This document shows, one piece after another, positions 12,088-22,700 of a stretch of DNA of 64,000 nt. Location: NCBI GenBank assembly GCA_020726505.1, contig JAHLEZ010000009.1:1550001-1614000 (forward strand), written 5' to 3'. Every line of letters begins with the position of its first letter. Position 1 is the first letter of the stretch. This stretch comes from Leptodontidium sp. MPI-SDFR-AT-0119. Its lineage: Eukaryota > Ascomycota > Leotiomycetes > Helotiales > Leptodontidiaceae. The notes below the pieces were generated by a model. That model saw only the letters and a program-made list of their open reading frames with translations, did no database searches and was not told the DNA's origin. A program made the position numbers and the translations under genes.

Positions 12088-15000
12088 TAGACACCGCTGT
12101 CAAGATTATATCTATCAACTGCAACATCAACAACAAACCTACAGAGAACGCGCTACAGATAGCTGTAGAGTGCAAAGCAGACATAATCTTGATTCAAGAG
12201 CCATGGTTCGGCAGAGAGAGAGTCAGAAACGAATGGACGAACCTCAGCTCTACCGGCCACCCAGGCTACACGCAAATCCTCCCAAACTACGATACCAACC
12301 ATCGCCCAAGAACGTTGACATACGTCTCCAAAACGTTTTCTCCTTCCGTCAACCTTGCCACCGACTCGCCTAATGACACAGACATTCAAGTATTAGACGT
12401 GACAGAAGGCTCTAACAAACTCCAAATCATCAACATATACAACCAAAGAGACCAAGGAGAATCAAATCAACGCACCTTCCAGAGATGCCTCAAGAACCGC
12501 CAATTACACCCACACACAATCTTAGCAGGAGACTTCAACACACACCACCCATGGTGGAACCCACTCATCGGAAACCCTAGCAAAGAAGCTGAAGACCTCG
12601 TGGAATGGCTAGAAGGGAACAACTTAAGCTTGCTAAATAAGCCTGGGAGAATCACCTTCATCAGAGAAAACGTCACTCCTTCAGTACTAGACTTAGCCTT
12701 CTCCTCTCCATTAGTCTCTGAGAGATGCGATAACTTCAAACTCAACGCCGAGCTTGCCTCTGACCATATTGGTCTCCAAATCAACATCACTGCCAAGGAC
12801 GACGACACAGTAGGAAACCCTGCCTTACAGGCTAGGTATAACATCAAAAAGGCGGATTGGGAGCTCTTTCAGAGAGAACTCATATATATCACAACTCAAA
12901 CAAGAGACCTCCACAACCCAGATTTCGGCCCACACCTTATTACAATAAGCAACGCTCGGTCAATCGTCAGAGAGGACAACACCACACTCACGGAGCTCTT
13001 GGACAGCACAGCAGAGGCATTAACCGACGCTATAAGCAAAGCCGCCAAAATCGCCATCCCCCTGATCAAGCCAAGCGCTCATGCAAAAGCGTGGTGGACG
13101 CCAAAGCTCACCGAACTACGCAAAGACATGTCGGCAAAACACAGACACGTGACAGCAGAAGACCACTCTACCACAGCCGCATGGTGCTCAGCTAGAAACA
13201 CATATTTCACGGCAGTTAAGCAAGCCAAAACAGACCACTGGAACCAATTTCTAGAGAAGGAAGACCCCCGCTCCATCTTTACAGCCATGAAATACACCAA
13301 GGGAAACCTTGTACGCCGTATTCCACACATCAAAAACAGACAAAATCAACTACAAACCACATTCCAAGGCAAATGCGACGCCTTTAAGCAAGCCCTGTTT
13401 CCTCTACCACCGGACGCAGAAGAACCGGAATGGGAGAACTACACAGGAAACGGCACGAGATGGGAATGGCCAAGACTTACTGTAGAAGAGCTCAAGACTG
13501 TATGTTCAGCTAAAGTCAAATCCAAATCACCAGGACCGGACGGCATTACCCAGGATATTATCACACACGCCTACGAAGCTATCCCAGACACATTCTATAA
13601 CGTATACTCTGTCCTTATTAACCTCGGATACCATCCAAAGAGCTGGAAACAAGCAACCGGAGCTATCCTCCAGAAGCCAAACAAAGAGGACTACGCAATT
13701 CCCAAATCATACCGAATCATAACGCTACTTAACTGCCTTGGAAAAGTAGCCGAACGAATCATAGCGCACAGACTGAGCTATTGGGCAGAAACAACGAACC
13801 TCTTACACAAGTCTCAAATGGGTGGAAGACTCAAAAAATCAGCAATCGACGCTGCTCTCTTGTTGACCAACGAGGTCGAACGGAACAAAAAGACAGGGTG
13901 GAAGTCGTCTACTCTCTTCATGGACGTAAAGGGGGCATACGACCACGTGGCAAGACACAGACTATACCGCATCTTACAAGAGCTAGACTTCCCTCTCTAC
14001 ATAATCGCCTGGATTGCATCTTTCTTAATCGACAGACAACTGAGACTAGCCTTTGACGGACAAATCCAAAGCTTCGCGGCCATTAAATCAGGGGTCCCGC
14101 AAGGAAGCCCTGTCTCTCCAATCCTATTCTTGATCTATATCAGAGACTTATTCAAATCCACAGGCGTCACGTGGATCTCGTACGTAGACGACGTCTCAAT
14201 CACTACAGCCTCTCCATCAATCAAAAAGAACGTCAGGCGACTAGAACAAGAAGCAAGGAAGATCTTCCAACTTGCTGAACACAACCAAATCGCATTCGAC
14301 CTCGCAAAAACAGAGCTCTTGCACTGGAACACATCACATGACGCCCTCTCAGCTTCCATTAAGCTCCCAAACAATGAGACAATCATGCCCAAAAGCTCTG
14401 TTAAATGGCTAGGCATATACTTCGACCCGTCGCTCTCCTTTAAACACCACGTAGCAACAAAAGTAGCAAAAGCCAGAGGAGCATTCCACAGGATGGCCAG
14501 ACTAGCTAACATAGGCAAAGGCCTAACTCCCTTCGCTCTGAGACAACTATATACAGCATGCGTTACGAGTATTGCAGACTACGGATCCGTGATCTGGTGG
14601 AGAGGTCAACAACAATTCATCAAGCTCTTACAAAGCCTGCAGAACATGGCGATCAGGAAAATCCTAGGAGTGTTTCGTACAGCACCAATACTACCAATGG
14701 AAGTAGAAGCAGCTACCCCACCTCCCAAAATCCGCTTAAACCATAGCAACAGAATGTACGCCTTTCGTATGCTCAAACTGTCACCTGACCACCCAATCAA
14801 CAAAGCTACACAAGCGATTGTAGCGCCGGTAGAGCCCCCTCCTAGAGAGAAAACAAAAGCGCCCTTACAACTTAAGCGCATCTATGATTCCATACGGCAC
14901 CTGTACGACAATAACTCTTTGGAAAAACTCTCCCACCATCACTTCCCTCCGTGGAAGCGGCAAACCTACTTTAACGTAGAGATCAGCAAGCTCCCAAAGG

Positions 15001-16055
15001 AAGAAGAGGCCAAAGTACATGAGGAACGTACCCTGAACAACCCCGCAAAGGATATATTTGTATATACCGACGCTTCACAGACTACCGAGAGAACAACTAC
15101 TGGAATAGGTGTCGGACTGGTCGTACTCGTACCTCCTTCTACACTTATTCAACATCAAAAAACCCACAACCTAGGCAAAGATCAACTGGTTTACAACGGA
15201 GAGCTCGAAGGCGTCACGCAAGCCGTTGAATACGCAAACAGAACTGCCAAACCAGGCCTCACTTTCAACATATACTCAGACAACCAAGCCGGCCTCTGGC
15301 GGCTCAAAACACCGTCCGACAACCCCGGCCAGAGCTGCCAAATCAGAGCTATTAGCGCAGCAAAACAAGCGACAGCAAAAGGCGCAAAAATCAACCTGAA
15401 ATGGGTTCCAGGCCATGCAGACATCAACGGCAACGACAAAGCTGACGAACTGGCAAAGCTAGCCACCTCCCAACATCCAAACTCACACGACACGAGCTTC
15501 GCCATGCTGGGGATGAAAATCAAAGGCATGAGATCAACGGAATGGAAGCAAGCCATAGCTACGGACCGCAGAAGTAGCCTTTTGTACAACAACTCACACT
15601 CCTACCGCAAGATCTTCCCATGGAGCATATCAGGCAAGCTCAGAATAACCCCCGGTACTCCGCGAGAGATTGCCAGCGCCTTCTACCAGCTCAAAATCGG
15701 CCACGGCTACATCAAATCATACCTCCACAAGCTCGGCCATGCGTCCAACGACAGGTGCAGATGCGGTGCGAAAGAGACTGCTGAACACCTACTACTCAGC
15801 TGCCCAGAAACGGGTCTAGCCAGGAAGTACGTAAGAGACACCTTACGGCTCAAAACGCCCCTCTCTCAACGAATTCTCATGCATACAACGAAAGGAATCG
15901 CTGCCACAGTTGAATTCCTAAAGACCACGAAGGTAGCCACGAGAGCGTGGCACCTGGGGAGGGGGGAAGAAGTAGAGGAGGAGGAGGAGGAGGAGGAGGA
16001 GGAGGAGGAGGAGGAGGAGGAGGAGGAGGAGGAGGAGGAGGAGGATGGCGACTAG
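12084..16055 (+). CDS. LINE ORF2: endonuclease, reverse transcriptase, RNase H
   Basis: The start is taken at 12084, where ATG overlaps the ORF1 stop as ATGA; an in-frame ATG at 12048 also exists. The domains in order are as follows. An apurinic/apyrimidinic-type endonuclease has IQEPWFG, LAGDFNTHHPWW and ASDHIGL. The reverse transcriptase has LFMDVKGAYDHV, SGVPQGSPVSPILF and the catalytic SYVDDV. RNase H has FVYTDASQTT, YNGELEGV, YSDNQAG and GHADINGNDKADELA. A C-terminal zinc knuckle reads CRCGAKETAEHLLLSC. The protein nicks target DNA and copies the element RNA by target-primed reverse transcription. The last ~25 residues are almost all Glu, encoded by a GAG/GGA microsatellite, and end in DGD. 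No inactivating change was seen. Confidence 0.9.
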   Translation: MIDTAVKIISINCNINNKPTENALQIAVECKADIILIQEPWFGRERVRNEWTNLSSTGHPGYTQILPNYDTNHRPRTLTYVSKTFSPSVNLATDSPNDTDIQVLDVTEGSNKLQIINIYNQRDQGESNQRTFQRCLKNRQLHPHTILAGDFNTHHPWWNPLIGNPSKEAEDLVEWLEGNNLSLLNKPGRITFIRENVTPSVLDLAFSSPLVSERCDNFKLNAELASDHIGLQINITAKDDDTVGNPALQARYNIKKADWELFQRELIYITTQTRDLHNPDFGPHLITISNARSIVREDNTTLTELLDSTAEALTDAISKAAKIAIPLIKPSAHAKAWWTPKLTELRKDMSAKHRHVTAEDHSTTAAWCSARNTYFTAVKQAKTDHWNQFLEKEDPRSIFTAMKYTKGNLVRRIPHIKNRQNQLQTTFQGKCDAFKQALFPLPPDAEEPEWENYTGNGTRWEWPRLTVEELKTVCSAKVKSKSPGPDGITQDIITHAYEAIPDTFYNVYSVLINLGYHPKSWKQATGAILQKPNKEDYAIPKSYRIITLLNCLGKVAERIIAHRLSYWAETTNLLHKSQMGGRLKKSAIDAALLLTNEVERNKKTGWKSSTLFMDVKGAYDHVARHRLYRILQELDFPLYIIAWIASFLIDRQLRLAFDGQIQSFAAIKSGVPQGSPVSPILFLIYIRDLFKSTGVTWISYVDDVSITTASPSIKKNVRRLEQEARKIFQLAEHNQIAFDLAKTELLHWNTSHDALSASIKLPNNETIMPKSSVKWLGIYFDPSLSFKHHVATKVAKARGAFHRMARLANIGKGLTPFALRQLYTACVTSIADYGSVIWWRGQQQFIKLLQSLQNMAIRKILGVFRTAPILPMEVEAATPPPKIRLNHSNRMYAFRMLKLSPDHPINKATQAIVAPVEPPPREKTKAPLQLKRIYDSIRHLYDNNSLEKLSHHHFPPWKRQTYFNVEISKLPKEEEAKVHEERTLNNPAKDIFVYTDASQTTERTTTGIGVGLVVLVPPSTLIQHQKTHNLGKDQLVYNGELEGVTQAVEYANRTAKPGLTFNIYSDNQAGLWRLKTPSDNPGQSCQIRAISAAKQATAKGAKINLKWVPGHADINGNDKADELAKLATSQHPNSHDTSFAMLGMKIKGMRSTEWKQAIATDRRSSLLYNNSHSYRKIFPWSISGKLRITPGTPREIASAFYQLKIGHGYIKSYLHKLGHASNDRCRCGAKETAEHLLLSCPETGLARKYVRDTLRLKTPLSQRILMHTTKGIAATVEFLKTTKVATRAWHLGRGEEVEEEEEEEEEEEEEEEEEEEEEEEDGD
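15976..16047 (+). repeat. (GAG)n microsatellite encoding a poly-Glu tail
   Basis: About 24 consecutive GAG/GGA units inside the 3' end of LINE ORF2. They give the protein a long glutamate tract and are a likely site of length variation between copies. Confidence 0.85.
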
Positions 16056-16249
16056 TCACATGACTAGAGACTGTTAAAACACCTTTCTTTTGTACAAATA
16101 GGGCAAGACCCTCACCAGCGCTTAGAACACATCAGACAGAGCCCCCAACCCTGTATCACAGCTTTCTTTTGTATTAGAATCAGCTCAAACAGCTAGGGAG
16201 AAATCCCGCCATGCTGCATAGTCATAGACTCACATAGCATGTAAAAAGG

Positions 16250-16274
16250 AATAATAATAATAATAATAATAATT
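16250..16274 (+). repeat. (AAT)n LINE 3' tail
   Basis: Eight AAT units directly follow the LINE 3' UTR and mark the insertion junction. Read on the minus strand, the tail adds a run of Tyr codons to the disrupted PNP-NACHT frame before a stop at 16230. Confidence 0.8.
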
Positions 16275-18866
16275 GTCAACAAGTAGTGCTTGACTTGACG
16301 CCTCGACTTGGGCTTGTTTCTGGAGAAATTCTATAGAACCTTGACACGAAGTCGAAGCCTCCCGAGCATGATAACCCCAATTGTGTGCTGCGTAGTCGTA
16401 TAGCTTATTTAATTGAAGCCGTTGTTCAAACTCCTCGTCACTTTGACAATAGCCGCTCTTAAAGGTGTCAAAAGAAAGGTATGTAACGCAGGTCGTCGTG
16501 ATCTCGCTCTCCGCCGTCGGGAACAAATCGTTTTGTCTTCGTTCGAAGTATTCTTGCGTTGTGTAGTGAACTAACCGGATAATGCTACTTTCTTCATCGA
16601 CTGTAACTAATCCGGCGCACACCGAGACTATATCTTCAATCTGTGGCAGATTCTCTTCGTCGAGTTTAGCCTCGCCAACTTCCACGGCAAGCGCGTACTG
16701 AAGTTCAGATGTAGTAAGCGGCCTCTTAGAGCACGTAATCCATGATAGAACCTGCTTCGCCAGCTCCTCGGAGTCTAGATCGTGACACGCGATCCTCTTC
16801 ATGGCTTCTTTGTAGGCATAATCATAGGCTTTCGGTCCAGTAGGGAGGTTGCTTAACACGCCTTTCATCTTCTTAAGTGTCTTTTTGGCACTAATAGATT
16901 CAAAGTAAAGTTGTGCGAGTAGAAACCTATGTAGACGTCAATTGCTCGATTTCGTATTACAGTAAGGCAGGAACTTACATGCCATCAACTGCCTTTGTAA
17001 TCTCAGTTTTGATCTCTTCACGATATGTCTGTAATAACTTCTGTCCAGGCTGTGATATCCGGCCGTCTAAATACTGTCGCACATCCTCATCATGCGCACG
17101 GATCTCAAATGTTATACTGCCTCTAAATCTCTCAGTAATCTCCGGAATAGGCCTCGAAGTCGTGAAGAGGTTTGCCCCAGTCTTGGTTTGGAGGCTGAAG
17201 ATCTCCGTCAAGAATGTCATCCGGCAGCCATCGGATACTTGGCATTCATCGAGTGCGTCGACGATAATAACAACTCTCGAATATATGCTAGCTACAGACT
17301 GGAGAGTTCTCGAAATTTCGTCGAGGGATGGCCGCGTTTGCTTCTCTTTGTGCTTGTCGAAGAGAGACTGTACACTGTCTGGAAGGGAGGACCGCCCTTG
17401 GCTTAGCTGTTTTAGGAGACTTGCGAGCAAGTCTTGCGCCTTCTGTTCGTCTTTCCGCCGGAAGTTGCAGTATAGGTACGCAATGCCAACACTAGGATCG
17501 TTCTGAAATCGTGTAGTAAGGTCGTTGATGGTGACTGCTGTAAGTATTGTCTTCCCTGCGCCCGGAATGCCTGGACAGAACAGCGTCTGTTGGCTAGTCT
17601 CTAGCCATTTCTGGAAGTCTAGTGAGTCTAGAAGCCACTGGCCAGTTCCTGGCTGTCGTCGATTGATGAAATCGCTCTGCTGAGGACCGTAGTTGATTGG
17701 CGTGAGCCAGTCGAGTATCTCAAGATCTTCCTTTCTATTTAACTTGGACTTTATCGATTCAACATTATCGTGAACAATAGAATTCATTAGTAGCCTGCTA
17801 CCATAACGACAAAGTGACTCGTGAACTAACCCTGGCTCAGTATATCCTTCACTGGACGCTCTCCCTCTACGTCACTTAGCTGTACATGTCCAAGAAGTTC
17901 CTTTGCAAATGCCGCCGCTACAGCCGCAGCATGCTCCTGCCAATCTTTATTCTTATGCGAGTCCGCATAGTCGCAAATTCCTCGAATGACAATGCACGGG
18001 AAGTTGTTCATGAGTCCCGCTGCTTCCATCTCAACACAGAGAACATTGCCGCCAAGATCCTTATTGAGTTTATCTCGAAGGGTAGCATCCTTGATGACCT
18101 GGTTACCAGACGCGATCAGACCGTAGTATATACGCATATCTCTAGGCCTCCTCTTCAAGACATTAGTCCTATCGCAAAATCGGCAGCTCTCTTCTTCCTC
18201 GTCTCCGTCGTCCATATCCGGGGGGACTTCGTTATTTGTAGTGCTCTCGTTGACATGACTGTAATCCGCTTTAAACAGCACGTCTGCAAGCCAATCCGAC
18301 CTCAGATACTTTAACGCTAGTCTTGGCCACTTCTATTTTAGTTCGTCTAGATACTCTGGTATCTTGGGCCCGATCAATTCATGTTCCGTCTCCAGTTTCG
18401 TCAATGCTGCAAGCAGTAAGGTAGGTGGGTTATTCAGTGCCCCAGTTCGCTCGAATTTGCCGCCCTCTTTCGCTTTTCCAAAGTCCCATTGAACCACACC
18501 AGGGAACTGACCGACAGGTGTACTAACCACGACATCGCCGAGTTGAACTTTGTGCGGAATGCCGCCACCGATGCCAACCATCAGGCCAATCTTGATGGAC
18601 GGGAACGTACGCACCATCTGGATAGCGACAGTCGCTGCTGAGCTAGTACTGAGCTTGCCTTTCGGGAGACATGCTATAACGACATTATGCTTGCCGATTG
18701 ATCCTAGGGTATACGCGTTCGTGTCATTCGGCGGCTTCGTTGGTAGATCGGCATGTATCTCATCTAGCATAGCCGTCGCCGCGGTCTGCTCTTTCGGCAG
18801 AGCACAAACCCATCCTATAGTGTAATCGTCACTCGTTCTGAGCTCAGTAGCTGTCTGTGCAGCCAT
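16275..18866 (-). pseudogene. PNP-NACHT (STAND/NLR-like) gene, 3' end lost at the LINE
   Basis: The exon model is 18866..17831, 17774..16979 and 16926..16275. The N-terminal nucleoside-phosphorylase-like domain has YTIGWVCALP, GLMVGIGGGIPHK, LGDVVVSTP, CVEMEAAGLM and ICDYADSHKN. A NACHT-type NTPase follows, with Walker A GIPGAGKT and Walker [13 protein letters not shown] helical region with [18 protein letters not shown] and VHYTTQEYF comes next. This is the architecture of fungal STAND proteins that usually end in ankyrin or TPR repeats. Three lesions are visible. A TAG at 18335-18333 interrupts LDELK/KWPRLALKYL and is consistent with CAG-to-TAG. The intron at 17830-17775 ends in TTG instead of TAG. 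The repeat region that should follow is absent because the LINE (AAT)n tail begins there. The product would be inactive, or at best a truncated sensor-less form. Confidence 0.8.
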
Positions 18867-19797
18867 TGTGAGGGTTGGGCTGGGTTTTGAGAGGACGAAA
18901 GTAGGGATAAATGCCTATTGCCTGCGGTTAGTTCTGCTCGATCGCGGGGGTTTCTCGCGCAAACTCAACTGCTACTAACTTAATCGAAGTGACGCAAAAT
19001 AACCTGCGTCTCTCAAGGGAATTAGAGCTGGATTTCCCCGAGCGAAAGTATTTAACGCGAGGTCTAAGGGGAAGGAAGGAGAATGATTAGGCTTTCGTAG
19101 TTTGAGGAATGCCACGACGTTGCTCGAAGTAAAATGAGGTTGAATTGCTGGAGCCTCGCGATGCGCTGGCCATTGCCTGCACTCAGCCTCAGAGGGTTGA
19201 ATTTTGGCGCCCGCTAGGCAGACTTGGGCTAAACACGGTGGCGACTGGTCCGACTCATTTCTACTACCAAATCGAATATCTAGAGTCTTACAGAGCGTCT
19301 ACCATGAAATCTACCCACTCTGTATGCTCGGGAATGATTTTTATCGAAATCAGAGAGGGTCGAAGGTTTCAATATGAGGTCGAAGTGTTTTAAAGAGACT
19401 CATATATTTTCGTGTTGAGATATTTGGCGGTTCAGTCGGATTTTCAGTTGTACTGGGGACTTTCGCATCGCAGGGATGTCGGTGAAGTGCATAGGACGCA
19501 GTGGCTGGGTGTCATACAACAACCTTCAATGGAGGTTGCCCAGGTACTTCGGAGTACACAGGATGACAAAGGAGCTACGCGCCAGCGCCAAAAATGGATG
19601 AGGTGGTCTGTGCTCCAAAAAAAAAATTAGGCGAAACGGGACGAAGCCGATTTTGCAAGTGACTAAATCCATGGAGGACTGTATCGCTCCAGGAACGGCG
19701 GTACCAATTTCGGAGAACAACCTCGGAGAAAAGAGTATAGGGAATCGTTTATTCAATCATTTATTCAATCGTTTATTAAATCGACGGCCTAATTAGC
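18867..19797. other. Upstream region of PNP-NACHT gene, no further gene seen
   Basis: Probable promoter and 5' flank of the minus-strand PNP-NACHT gene. Near 19747-19785 there are about three imperfect copies of a 14-nt TTTATTCAATCG-like unit just before the degraded LINE. No other coding region could be supported. Confidence 0.4.
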
Positions 19798-22700
19798 GTG
19801 GTGTCGAGAAACGCGGCCCTACGCGTAGCGCGCTTCGTCTCCGACATATTAGGTCCTAATATAGATACTACGGGTAACGTAATTAAAGTCGACGACACAC
19901 CTCAACTATTAAGCCAACGCACCCGTACGCCTAGCCAAAGAGCCCAGCAAAGTCAGGAGCAACTTAAGAGCACAAGTACGACAGTAGCGAAGACCTCAAA
20001 ACACACTTCACGGACGACAAATAAGGCACAAACAAAAGGCAAGAACGCCGATCCGGCGACGACCGACGCGACAAGATAACAAAAGGTGCTAAAAGTAATA
20101 GGAATAACGCATAAGGAGATCAAGAAGTTAACACAAATCGCTACGTAATAATAAGAAACTATTAAGAACTTAAAAAAACGCCTAGAAGAGACTTAATAAG
20201 AAGTACGAGATATTAAGACTTAAATAAACGAATTAAACCACTAACTAAATAAGATTAAGAATAATTAAGCGACTACTACTAACCCACGGGGATCTTACGC
20301 GGACGTCGTACGAATACTACCGACGAGCCAACCTAGTAACGTACGTACCCTCTCCTTAATAAACACGACACTATCTTCATTTACTAATACCTTATTCTAC
20401 ACGATCGATACCTCTAGCGTTAAAGACATAAAAAGAGACAAAGTAACGGTAAGGATAATTAAGGCAATACTAAAGTAGACAATCTGTGTAACGAAGGATT
20501 TAGAAAACTAATAATGCCGCGCTGTGACAGTAGACTTAAAGAAGGAGAACCGGATTAAGATCGCCTGTCGAGATAAAGTAGAACATTAGCTAATAAAGCG
20601 AGTAGCAAAGGGAAATATTAGCCGAGGAGCACGAGTACTCCGCGGCGACTTCTACCTAATTAAGGTAGATAATATAAGGCGCACAATAATTTTAGACGAA
20701 AACAATGAAATTCGAGAAGAAGCTATAAAAGGATTTAAATAAAAAAACGAAGTAACCATTACTAAGATTACGTGGCTAAGTAAAAAAGAAGCCCCTAAAG
20801 CCTATAGCTCAATAGTCGTATACCTGACTAAAGTAACTAATACGCGGAGGCTTCTTGTAGAAGGCTTCTTTTATACGAGAGGAGAGTCTAAGTACACTAA
20901 AGTATTTAAGCGCCGACCGCACCTAGATTAATACTATAAATACTAAGAGGTCAGTTATAAAGCGTTCTAATATAATAAGGCTCAAGTTTACGAGAGATAT
21001 ACTAAGGAAGGCTATTATCACAGCGGATGTAACGAATCTATAGTAAAGTACGTCCTATATAAAGGCCCTCACGAGTCGTTTAGCAAGAACTATAAGAAGC
21101 TCTACCCCTCTTAACATAAATAAAACCTTCTAAATAATCTAACTTAATATAAGGAAGTAAGGCGTAGTATACAATAGCTTAATAAACGACGAAGAAATTT
21201 AAGAGGCAACAGTATTAGTTATTTAAAAACCTTATACACAGAGACTCTAAGGTCAACTCTTAACGACCCCTATAGCGTACTATAAATAAACCAAAATAGT
21301 TCCCTTAATATAAAGAGAAGAAAGATAGGCAATTCGAAGTATACTTTAGGTAAACAAAGATATTAAGGTAAAACAAGTATTAATAGAGTCCCTAAACATA
21401 ACAGTAGCAATCGTTCGGCTCCCGGGCCGGCTAGTCTTTATTATGTTAGTCTACGTACTAAGAGAAGATACTTAAGCGTTACGGGACACGTGCACTAACT
21501 TACGTAAAGTTATCACGGACGCAAGGCGAAACGTAGGCACAGTACTAGAAGTAGTAATTGCCGAAGACTTTAACCAATACAATTAATTATAAGAAAGAGA
21601 TAAGGTATTTATAAAAAGGCAAAGTAAGGCAAATTTAATTATTAACCTAATAAACGAACTCACACTTAGTAGTCTTCTCTAATAAGGCACAAAAACATAA
21701 CACGGCGGAAGCTACGCCACGACAATTGACCTAATCTTAGCTACTAAGGGACTCACAGCCTTAATAATTAAGTGCGCAATACACAATACAGAACACAAAT
21801 CTAATCATTACGCGATTAAGACAGTCTTTAATGTCTCGGTTCTAGCGCCGAGACCTTAAGAGCGACTACTACTTAAGAACGCACTATAAAAAGAAATAAA
21901 CGCTAGAATTACAAGAGTACTAGACACCACCCCATTTAGGGGCACAATATAATAATAAATAAATAAACTAATATTAGTAGTCCTAAAGTTAGTCCATGCC
22001 CTAACACTAAAGGCGAATCTATCACCATACACAAAGTAATAATAGACGGCCGACTTCACACAATTGCGCTATATATACACATACTAAAGAAATAAGGCCT
22101 AAACTAAATGACGAGCGAGACAAACTATTACAGACTTAAAAGACACAGCAAAAGGAGCTTTTAAGTAATATTATAACGCTATCTAGTAACAAAAGAAGAA
22201 GTACTAAAACGAGTTTCTAGCAAACAATAACAATATCTAGAAAGCTACTAAGTACTTAAAGACTAGAGACGATACAGCGTTTAAGAAAGTGCCGCAACTC
22301 GTTAAAGCGAACAAAATTATTACGGCCGATTATAAGGAATAAGCAAAAGAACTACTAACTAAGTTCTTCCCTCCCTTACTAAGTAATATTGACAATAAAG
22401 GATCTAGACCGTAAAGAGCTCCTATAGTAATACCGGCTATTATTATAAAAGAAGTAAAACAACAATTATTTACTATAAAATCATAAAAGGTACTAAGAGA
22501 GGACAGTTTGCCTACAGTGGTCTAAAAGTAAATCTAGCCAGCCGTTAAACACCGCGTCCTAGCGCTATTTCGAGTATCTCTAAAAAAAGAAACACTACTT
22601 AATTAATAGCGACACGCCAAGATTATACTACTTAAAAAGCTAAATAAATAAGATTATATAATCGTAAAGGCTTAGAGACTGATCTCACTTCTAGCGACTC

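Larger units (their letters stand above)
10400..16274 (+). mobile_element. Full-length Tad1-like non-LTR retrotransposon (LINE), both ORFs open
   Basis: The element carries a Gag-like ORF1 (10555-12087) and a ~1320-residue ORF2 (12084-16055) with endonuclease, reverse transcriptase and RNase H, followed by a ~190-nt 3' UTR and an (AAT)n tail at 16250-16274. Neither ORF has a stop or frameshift, so the copy could be active and has escaped RIP. The 5' boundary is approximate because no target-site duplication matching the sequence after the tail (TTGTCAACAAG) could be found upstream. A perfect 9-bp-stem hairpin (CCAGTTGTC-TTG-GACAACTGG) lies at about 10396-10416, near the presumed 5' end. The tail abuts the last readable codons of the PNP-NACHT gene on the opposite strand, so insertion there removed its 3' end. 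Tad1 is the standard fungal LINE clade with this domain order. Confidence 0.85.

Noticed and set aside
15191..15592. Minus-strand open frames inside LINE ORF2 (also 14135-14518, 12467-12847, 11079-11435)
   Set aside because: Antisense by-products of the open LINE ORFs.
16230..16274. Poly-Tyr tail ending the PNP-NACHT frame
   Set aside because: It is the reverse reading of the LINE (AAT)n tail and UTR, not part of the gene.
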